From the NCBI RefSeq assembly GCF_024662235.1, contig NZ_CP096276.1, positions 4,960,001-5,024,000 on the forward strand: 64,000 bases of DNA. Reading direction: 5' to 3'. A model generated the notes under the pieces. The model ran no database searches. It saw only the letters and a program-made list of their open reading frames with translations, and was not told where the DNA came from. Shown in pieces: positions 33,907-41,400 of the stretch. Position 1 is the first letter of the stretch; each line of letters opens with the position of its first letter. Made by a program: the position numbers and the translations under genes. Origin of the DNA: Pimelobacter simplex (lineage in GTDB: Bacteria > Actinomycetota > Actinomycetes > Propionibacteriales > Nocardioidaceae).

Positions 33907-35754
33907 CACGCCGCCACCTCCTCGTTGTGGAGGACCGCGCGGAGCCGGCCGCCGATCCACCAGCCGACCTGTGGCGAGACGGCGTTCCCGTAGCCGTCGA
34001 CCTTGTCGCGAGCCGAGCCCCACACCTGGAACGTGCCTTGGTAGTCCGCGAAGTCGACGTCGAAGCCGCAGCCACGGCCGATCTCGTGGTCGTACATCAT
34101 CCGGAAGTAGCAGTCCTCGAGGGCGAGGTCCGCGAGGGCTTCACGCCACTCGGCGGTCAGGATGGCGGTGGTGTCGCGCGAGGTGAGCGTCCCGAACGGG
34201 TCCGTGACTGGGTGCGGCGCGGTTTCCGTGCCGGTGGAGCCGTTCTGCTTGTACCAGCCCGAGAACAGCAGGGCCTGGGTCGGCTCAGCGGTGACCGCGC
34301 CCAGCGGGGTCCGAGACCGGGTGCGCCCGGTACTTCGCCTCGAGGATCGACCCGTTGTTCTTGATCGTGCCGGCCGCGGTCAGCAAGCCGGGGATCTGGT
34401 CGGCCGTCACAGTCGGCATCGCCTCGACGTGCGAGGTGGGCGTCGTGTGCCTGCGGTAGGGCAGCACCCCGGCCGAGAGCAGTCCCATGGTCTCCGACCC
34501 GCCCTGGGTTGGCAGCGGCTCGTCGACCCCACGCGGGGCGCCCTGGAAGTTGTCGATCGCCATCGGGACCGGCGGCGTGATCAGGCCGGTTCCGTTCGTC
34601 GAGGTCTGAGCCGGTAGCGGCTGAGAGAAGTCGCGGGTGCGGCACTGCGAGCCGGGCCACTCGAAGGTGTTGCCGGCGGCCGCCATCAGTGCCCCGGTCG
34701 AGAGGACCGCGGTCTCCTGCTGACTGGTCTGGGTGGCCATCGGTTGCCACGGGTGCCGCTTCGAGCCGCGCTGCGACTTCGCCGGCATCAAGACCGCCGG
34801 GAACTCGGCGAACCGCTGGCGGCAGCGCTCGGCGCGCGCCATCGTCGCGGCCGCGAGCGGCTTGTCACGATCGCCGATCCGGGTGCCCAGGTTCGACAGG
34901 TCGAGCGCGTCCAGCGAGGGCCTGAACGGCGGGATCACCTCGCGGTGGCACGAGGGGCAGCGGTAGTTGTACTGCTTGCCGTACCGCACCGACCCGGTTG
35001 GCGGAACGCCGGTCTTCCACGACCACACGGACTGGACGACGGTCTGGCAGTGGTCGCACCAGGACTCCGGCCGGTGATCCAGATCAGGGGTGGGGAGCTT
35101 CTTGTCCCAGAAGACCCAGTACCCGCGGTCGCGGGACTGGCCGACGCCGAAGAACATCGAGTTGAGGTAGAGGACCTTGTGGTTGTAGCCGAGCAGGTCG
35201 AACTGCTTGAGCCACCACCGGTAGGTCGACCCGTCGCCGACCTTCCGCTTGCCGGGAACGAGCTGGCCCCAGGAGTAGAGCTCGGTGGTGCACTCGACGA
35301 GGAGCAACAGCGGGTGGTGCTGGGCCGCGTAGTGCAGGACGCAGCTGGCGGTTGCCCGGTCACGCTCGGAGCGGGTGACGCGTGCTTCATACTCGGGGTC
35401 CTCGAGGTCGAACAGCGAGAGGCCCTGCTCGTAGGCCCTCCTCGTGTTGGCGGGCGAATGGTTGACGCAGCTGACGCCGGCGGCGAGCAGGTCGACCGGC
35501 GGGAGCTCGCGCACGGAGTGGTAGTCGCTGGAGTCCGGGTCCACCAGATCCGCGATCCAGTGCTCGACGTGCGGGTGGTTCGCCTCATGGACCTTGACCT
35601 TGTACTCGTTGTGGTTGGCCGCGACGATCGCGCTGAAGCCGGCGCGCTCGATGCCCTGGGTCAGGCCGCCGAACCCGGAGAAGAGGTCGCCGGCGATGTA
35701 CTCGTCGTGCCGGAAGCGGCGTCGACGTGCGGCAGGCCGATGCTGGGCGGTCAT
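33906..35754 (-). pseudogene. C5 cytosine DNA methyltransferase with a one-base frameshift
   Basis: The protein should transfer a methyl group from SAM to cytosine C5. Start at ATG 35754 behind GGAAGGAG. Motif I is AGDLFSGFGGLTQG, motif IV is GVSCVNHS with catalytic Cys96 (a variant of the usual PCQ-FS), motif VI is LLLVECTTEL and motif VIII is QSRDRGYWVFW. Two CxxC knuckles (CDHC, CPSC) form a zinc insertion. The main frame stops at 34285, but the expected C-terminus (DPLGAVTAEPTQALLFSGWY up to the motif X-like GYGNAVSPQVGWW) continues in another frame to 33906. One extra C in the CCCC near 34311 explains the break. It is either a mutation or an assembly error. In a mobile module it would protect DNA from restriction. 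Confidence 0.85.
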
Positions 35755-36125
35755 CGGCCCGCTCCTTCCCCGGCGGCACCCGAGTTTGCTGTGCACGGTG
35801 AGGCGTGGCGGGGGTCGGTGCTGCCGCACTCCCTGCACGCCCACCCGTTCCGGCTACGGGTGCAGGCTAGGCACGGGTTGCGGTGCCGGGCGCGATAGGC
35901 CGCGGTCGCGTTGACCGTCTCCCCGCAGTCCGGGCACGGGTACGGGTACGGCCCCTTGCCCCTCCCGCGCCTGCCCCTTCCGGGCTCGCGGCCGCTGCGT
36001 TCACTGCTGTCCAGTACGGAGCCGGGTCGGACTCCGGCGCCCCGTGCCGACAGGTGCAGGCCCGTGCGCACATCGGGAGGTCCCGGTTCGCGCACTCCCC
36101 CGGCCCGTGCTCCTCGACTGCACAT
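35751..36125 (-). CDS. Zinc-ribbon hypothetical protein upstream of the methyltransferase
   Basis: Up to 124 residues. The folded part is the C-terminal half, with three Cys pairs: YPCPDCGETVNATAAY, NPCLACTRSRNGW and ACRECGSTDPRHASPC. The Arg/Gly-rich N-terminus may not be translated; a later start is possible. Its stop overlaps the methyltransferase start (ATGA), so the two are coupled, and the tandem dyad operator lies about 60 bp upstream of its start. Possibly a DNA-binding helper; unproven. Confidence 0.6.
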   Translation of the reverse strand: MCSRGARAGGVREPGPPDVRTGLHLSARGAGVRPGSVLDSSERSGREPGRGRRGRGKGPYPYPCPDCGETVNATAAYRARHRNPCLACTRSRNGWACRECGSTDPRHASPCTANSGAAGEGAGR

Positions 36126-36183
36126 TCCTGACAGGTGCTCTTATGACGACCTCAATCGCCTAACGGATGCGGCCAACGCATCG

Positions 36184-36218
36184 GTATAGCCTACCTATAC
36201 GGTATAGCCCCCCTATAC
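36184..36218. promoter_or_regulatory. Two tandem 17-bp dyads GTATAG-N5-CTATAC
   Basis: GTATAG-CCTAC-CTATAC at 36184-36200 and GTATAG-CCCCC-CTATAC at 36202-36218, 18 bp apart. Arms are identical and perfectly inverted. They lie in a short AT-rich gap between the thermonuclease stop and the minus-strand zinc-ribbon/methyltransferase genes, so they probably form the operator of that operon. Confidence 0.7.
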
Positions 36219-36258
36219 TGATGTAAACCATTTCGGCCCACCAGTTCCGGCGTGTTCG

Positions 36259-36825
36259 TCACCGGCATGCCGCCCACATCCCTGCCGAGCGGCCGCGGGC
36301 CTGGTCCTCGAGCTGCGCGTAAGTCGAGTGCCGTGAGACCGGAGCAGAGCTGTCGCGAGCTGCAGCGGAGCCGGACCGAACTTGAGCAGCTCCGATGTCG
36401 CGACCGGATGCCTCTACGTAGCGCAGCCAGCGCCCGTAGGTGTCGACATCGTCCTGGGTCGGGTCGCTCACGATCGTCACGTGAGTGCCGGCCGGCAGCA
36501 GCTGCTTGAGGTGCCGGGTCGATCGGGAGCCGTAGCACTCCCCCGGCTTGCCGGGATGCGCGATCTCGGGAGCACTGATCCCGAGGAACCGCACCCTCAC
36601 GTCGCGGCCATCACCTGTGGTGACCTGGACCGTGTCTCCGTCGAGGACGTAGGCCACAACGCCGGGCGTGCGCTCGCCTGCGGCCGCGGAGGAATGTGGC
36701 CCAGAGCTGTTGTCGAGTATGTCGCCGCCGAAGGCGAAGCCACCCACGATGCCGCGTACGCCGACGATGCCCACCAGGGCCACGATCGCCAACGAGAGGA
36801 GTCGAACCGGCGTGCTTGCGATCAT
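36259..36825 (-). CDS. Secreted or membrane-anchored thermonuclease (SNase-like)
   Basis: A 188-residue protein. An N-terminal hydrophobic helix (PVRLLSLAIVALVGIVGVRG) suggests export or anchoring. The staphylococcal-nuclease fold follows: VVAYVLDGDTVQV, VRVRFLGISAPEIA (conserved Arg and acidic pair), CYGS...LLPAGTHVTIV and DTYGRWLRYV with the second conserved Arg. It should cut single- and double-stranded DNA or RNA with calcium. The start overlaps the stop of the upstream gene (ATGA). Surface nucleases recur on actinobacterial conjugative elements, but the role is unclear. Confidence 0.82.
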   Translation of the reverse strand: MIASTPVRLLSLAIVALVGIVGVRGIVGGFAFGGDILDNSSGPHSSAAAGERTPGVVAYVLDGDTVQVTTGDGRDVRVRFLGISAPEIAHPGKPGECYGSRSTRHLKQLLPAGTHVTIVSDPTQDDVDTYGRWLRYVEASGRDIGAAQVRSGSAAARDSSAPVSRHSTYAQLEDQARGRSAGMWAACR

Positions 36826-37796
36826 CGGCCCACACCCCTCGCATCGGGCGCGATCCCCATCGAGCGGGCAGCGGCGTCGCCGGGCGCGGCCGTGCTGGCT
36901 GCAGGTGGCAGCAACGCCGGCCGAGCACTCGAGGCGGCCTGGTCGTCTGGCACCGGGTCCGCTGTCTGGTCCTCCCCGGCACCGTGACGATCCTCCAGTG
37001 CGCGTCGCGCCGTCTCCCGTGTCGGGTGGTCGCTGACCGCCTGGGGCAGTCCGTCGCTGTCGGGCCCGTAGACGGTGAAGAACTCCGCCTCGTCATCGGA
37101 CACGTCCGTTGAGGTGACGTGTCCGTGCTCGTCCTCGACGCACGCGCGGACCTCGGCGCCGGTCGTCCCCGCGACGGCAGTGTCGTCCGGATTCGTGTCC
37201 CGGTCGGCTTGCTGGTCATCGAGCAGCTCGAGGAGGTCGCCGGCCTCTGAGCCGGCCGACAGGCCCATGGCCTGACCGTGGAGGCCCAGCCGCTCGGCAT
37301 CCAGCTCCGCTCGCTGCTGTTCCCAGGCCGGCAGTACCCCGCTGGCCTCGAAGGCTTCGTGCTCGCGCACGTAGGCCTCCTGTCGCGGCGTGAGCGGTTC
37401 ACCGGCCACGGTCGGGCCGCACCCGATTGCGGCCTCGCTGGCAGTGAACCGCGGGTAGGCCGACTGGTGCTGCCGCCATCGAGCCCGGAACTCGACGAGC
37501 TGTTCGCGGACCTCGTCTGGCACTGCCCTGGCGATCGCCTCGAGCTCTGACCACGGGATCACCTCGACCGGGTTGTGCCAGGTGTCGTCGACGCCGAACC
37601 CGAGGCCGTCGGTCGTGCCCACGATCCGCTCCCCTGTCTCCGGGTCGCGGTGATGTGTGCCCGACCAACCCGCCTCACCCACCTGGGCGACCTCGGTCGG
37701 GTCGATCAGGATCGAGGTCAGCGGCCACCCCGTCCACGACCTCAGCAGTTCGTGCTGACGTCGGCGACTGGTCACGACGGTCGGCGGGCTCGCCAT
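36822..37796 (-). CDS. Hypothetical protein of the mobilisation region
   Basis: A 324-residue protein from ATG 37796 (MASPPTVVTSRRRQHELLRS). The first 130 residues look folded (WTGWPLTSILIDPTEVAQVG, HHRDPETGERIVGTTDGLGF, IPWSELEAIARAVPDEVREQ); the C-terminal part is acidic and low-complexity. No known motif. Start and stop both overlap neighbours, so it is coupled to the coiled-coil gene upstream and the thermonuclease downstream. Position next to the relaxase suggests an accessory function in transfer or maintenance. Confidence 0.6.
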   Translation of the reverse strand: MASPPTVVTSRRRQHELLRSWTGWPLTSILIDPTEVAQVGEAGWSGTHHRDPETGERIVGTTDGLGFGVDDTWHNPVEVIPWSELEAIARAVPDEVREQLVEFRARWRQHQSAYPRFTASEAAIGCGPTVAGEPLTPRQEAYVREHEAFEASGVLPAWEQQRAELDAERLGLHGQAMGLSAGSEAGDLLELLDDQQADRDTNPDDTAVAGTTGAEVRACVEDEHGHVTSTDVSDDEAEFFTVYGPDSDGLPQAVSDHPTRETARRALEDRHGAGEDQTADPVPDDQAASSARPALLPPAASTAAPGDAAARSMGIAPDARGVGR

Positions 37797-38188
37797 CACG
37801 CCACCTCGGCGTCGGCACCCTCGGCAGTGGAGCCGACGCCGCCGCTGGTCCCGGGCTCGGTCCCGGGCTCGTCGTCGGTCTCGAGCTGACGCAGCCGACG
37901 CACCGTCGCCTGGTCGAGCCCGGTCAGATGCACGACGTCCTTGACCGCGAGCCGCTCCACAAGAAGCCGCTCGATCGCGGCCGCGGCCGCGACCTCCGCG
38001 TCCGCCAGCGCCTGCTCCGCCTGGGCTCGTTCCTCCCAGGCGACCTCGACGTCGACCGACGCCTCGTCGATGCGCCGTTCCCGCGCCAGCTGATCCGGGT
38101 CCAGCTTGAGCCGGCGCTCGCGCGCCGCCTTCAGTCGGGCATCCCGAGCCCGGTCCCGACCTGCCTGTGCTTGTGCCGCCTTCCCCAC
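37796..38188 (-). CDS. Coiled-coil/helix-turn-helix protein divergent from the relaxase
   Basis: A 130-residue protein from GTG 38188 with AGGAAGAGGTGG upstream. A long charged helix (about residues 1-75, rich in Ala, Arg, Glu) is followed by LAVKDVVHLTGLDQATVRRL, which fits a helix-turn-helix, and an acidic tail. Small proteins with this layout are encoded beside MobF relaxase genes on actinobacterial plasmids and could bind the origin of transfer. It is transcribed away from the relaxase gene. Confidence 0.6.
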   Translation of the reverse strand: MGKAAQAQAGRDRARDARLKAARERRLKLDPDQLARERRIDEASVDVEVAWEERAQAEQALADAEVAAAAAIERLLVERLAVKDVVHLTGLDQATVRRLRQLETDDEPGTEPGTSGGVGSTAEGADAEVA

Positions 38189-38272
38189 CGGGAACCACCT
38201 CTTCCTTGATCCGGAACGTCACGGACATCCACCGCGACCCTTCACAAGCAAGAAGCAACCTCGACCGACCCA

Positions 38273-38290
38273 GATCGGACACTTCCGATC
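38273..38290. promoter_or_regulatory. Inverted repeat in the relaxase divergent region (candidate oriT element)
   Basis: GATCGGA-CACT-TCCGATC, a perfect 7-bp stem with a 4-base loop, in the 240-bp gap between the divergent accessory gene and the relaxase. MobF origins of transfer usually have such a hairpin near the nick. No nick consensus can be confirmed by eye, so this could also be an operator. Confidence 0.35.
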
Positions 38291-38430
38291 CACGAATTTC
38301 GAACCCGACCACGTCACTCGACTCACCAGACGCTGAACCTCACCAGATCCCTCGCACCCCATGCACTGTCGGAAATTGGTGCCGGGCAGGTGTCCGAAAC
38401 CGGATCGCCACGGTTGCTTCTCCAGGCGTG

Positions 38431-41400
38431 ATGGGTGTGCACAAGCTGACCGCGGGAGACGGGTACACATACCTGACCCGTCAGGTCGCCGTACACGATG
38501 CCACCGACCGCGGCCATGCGGGACTGGCCGACTACTACGCCGAGAAGGGCGAGTCACCGGGCCGTTGGTTCGGTGCGGGGCTCGGTGCGCTTGACCTCGA
38601 GGTGGGCTCGCAGGTCACCGAGGCCCACATGCGGAACCTGTTCGGCGAGGGTCGCCACCCGGACGCGGAGCGGCTGGAGAACGCCGCCCTGGACGCAGGC
38701 AAGAGCATCGAGAATGCCAAGAAGGCCTCCCAGCTCGGCCGTGTGTTCGCCCGGTACCTGGGCAACCAACCGGAGTTCATCCAGGAGACCGCCAAACGCT
38801 ACGTCGCCTACAACCTGGCCCGCGGTGAGCACTGGAAGACCCCGGTGCCGGCCGATGTGCGGGCGAAGATCCGCACCGAGCTGGGCAACGAGCACTTCCT
38901 CCGCGAGCACGGGCGGGCACCGATCGACGACCGTGAGCGCGGCTCCTTCATGGCCAAGGCCACCCGCCAGCAGACCACCGCGGTGGCGGGATACGACCTC
39001 ACCTTCGCCCCGGTGAAGTCCGTCTCGACGCTGTGGGCGCTGGCCGATCGCGACGTCGCCAAGGAGATCGAGGCCGCCCATCACTCGGCTGTCGAGGCCA
39101 CGCTGTCGTGGCTGGAGAAGGAGGTGTTGTTCACACGCCGCGGACGCGGCGGCCTCCAGCAGGTCAAGGCGAAGGGCCTGATCGCGGGCATGTTCACCCA
39201 CCGCGACGCACGCTCGTCCGATCCGCACCTGCACACCCACGTCGCGGTCAGCAACAAGGTCCAGGACGAGGCCGGCCGCTGGCTCGCGGTCGACGGACGG
39301 GTGCTCTACAAGGCCAACGTCACCCTCGCGGAGATGTACAACACCCTCATCGAGTCCGAGCTCATCGCCCGGCTGGGAGTGCGTTTCGAGAACCGCAGGA
39401 GCGGTTTGGACAAGGGTGTCGACAAGCGGCCCGTGCGCGAGATCGTCGGCGTCGACGAGCGGCTGGCCAAGACCTGGTCCAAGCGGCACAGCGCCATCGA
39501 GGCCCGCCGCCGCGAACTGGCGGCCGCCTTCCAGACCGAGCACGGCCGGCCGCCGACCGAAGGTGAGGCCGTCACCCTCGCGGAGAAGGCGTGGGACCAG
39601 ACCCGGCAGGCCAAGCACGCACCCCGTGCCGAAGCCGACCAGCGGGCCGCGTGGCTGGCCGAGGCTGCCGCGATCATCGGTGGTGAGCAGGCCGTCCGAG
39701 ACATGGTCGAGGACTGTCTCGGTCACCGCCCGGACGCCCAGGACGTCACCGACGAATGGGTCGCCGAGACCGCGCAGCGTGTCGTCGCGCGGGTCGCCGA
39801 GGACCGTGCGACCTGGCAGGTCTGGCACCTGCGCGCCGAGGCACAGCGCCAGGCCCGCGCCCACGGCGTCCGGCTGCCCGACCTCGATGCCGCCGTCGAC
39901 CGCGTGGTGGCCACCGCGATCGGCGAGCACTCCATCGCCTTCAACGACCCTGACCCGCTCACCCACGCGACCACTGCGGCCACCCACGACGTGACGATCC
40001 CCGCTCCCCTGCAGCGCACCGAACGCGGGGGCGACGGTGAGGAGATCGTCAGCGTGTACAGCCTCGCCGGTGCCCGCCCGTACACCTCCCAGGCCGTGAT
40101 CGACGCCGAACGGCGCATCGTCGAGTCCGCCCGACGCACCGGCGGCCGCACCATCAGCGAGGTACGCGTCGGCATCGCGATCGCCGAAGCCGCCGCCAAC
40201 CAGCTCCAGCTCAACGCCGCCCAGCAGTCCCTGGTCCGCGAGATGGCCACCAGCGGGCGCGCTGTCCAGCTCGCCCTCGCGCCCGCGGGCACCGGCAAGA
40301 CCACCGCCATGCGGGTCCTCACCCGCGCCTGGCAGGACTCCGGCGGCACCATCATCGGCCTCGCCCCGTCCGCGGTCGCCGCCCAAGAACTCGGCGCCTC
40401 CATCAACCCCGAAGCCGGCGACGCCGGTGCCGCGGCGAAGGCCAAGGGACTTCTGAACGGGCCGTGGCGCCCGGGTCGGAAGAAGGTTCGCGCCGACACG
40501 CTGGCCAAGCTCGTGTGGCACGCCAACAACGGCGGAGCACCCACGTGGATGGAGAAGATCAACCCCAAGACCCTCGTCCTTATCGACGAGGCGGGCATGG
40601 CCGCGACCACCGATCTGGCGGCCGCGATCGACTACATCACCTCCCGCGGCGCCCAGGTGCGGCTCGTGGGCGACGACCGACAGCTCGCCTCGGTCGCCGC
40701 CGGCGGCGTCCTACGAGACATCGCCCACCAGATCGGCGCCGTTACCCTCAGCGAAGTCCACCGCTTCCGCAACCCCGACGGCAGCCTCAACCACGCCGAA
40801 GCAGCCGCCACCCTGGCGCTGCGCGAGGGCGACCCGTCGGCGATCGCGTTCTACGCCGACCGGGGCCGCATCCATGTTGGCGACCTCGGTGCCTGTGCCG
40901 ACCAGGCCTACGCCGCGTGGGCTGCCGACCGTACCGCCGGCACTGACTCAGTCCTGATCGCGCCCACCCGCGACATCGTGGCCGAGCTCAACACCCGCGC
41001 CCGCAATGACCGCCTCGCCGCCCTCGACGAGAAGGAGATCGGACCTGTCTTGACGCTGGCCGACGGCACCAAGGTGTCCGAAGGTGACCGGATCATCACC
41101 CGCGAGAACGACCGCCGCCTACCCATCAGCCGCACCAACTGGGTCAAGAACGGCGACCGCTGGCACGTCAGGTGCGTCAACGACGACGGATCCCTGACCG
41201 TGGTCCACGACCAACTCGGCAAGACCATCACCCTGCCCGCCGACTACGTCTCCAGGACCGTCCAGCTCGGGTACGCCACCACCGTTCACGGCGCGCAGGG
41301 CATCACCACCGGCACCTGCCACGTCGTCCTCACCGGTGACGAAGACCGCAACCTGCTCTACGTCGCGCTGTCGCGTGGCAAGTTCGCCAACCACCTCTAC

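Noticed and set aside
38167..38430. Extended N-terminus for the relaxase from 38167
   Set aside because: The extra 88 residues are low-complexity, overlap the divergent gene and precede the family-typical start at 38431.
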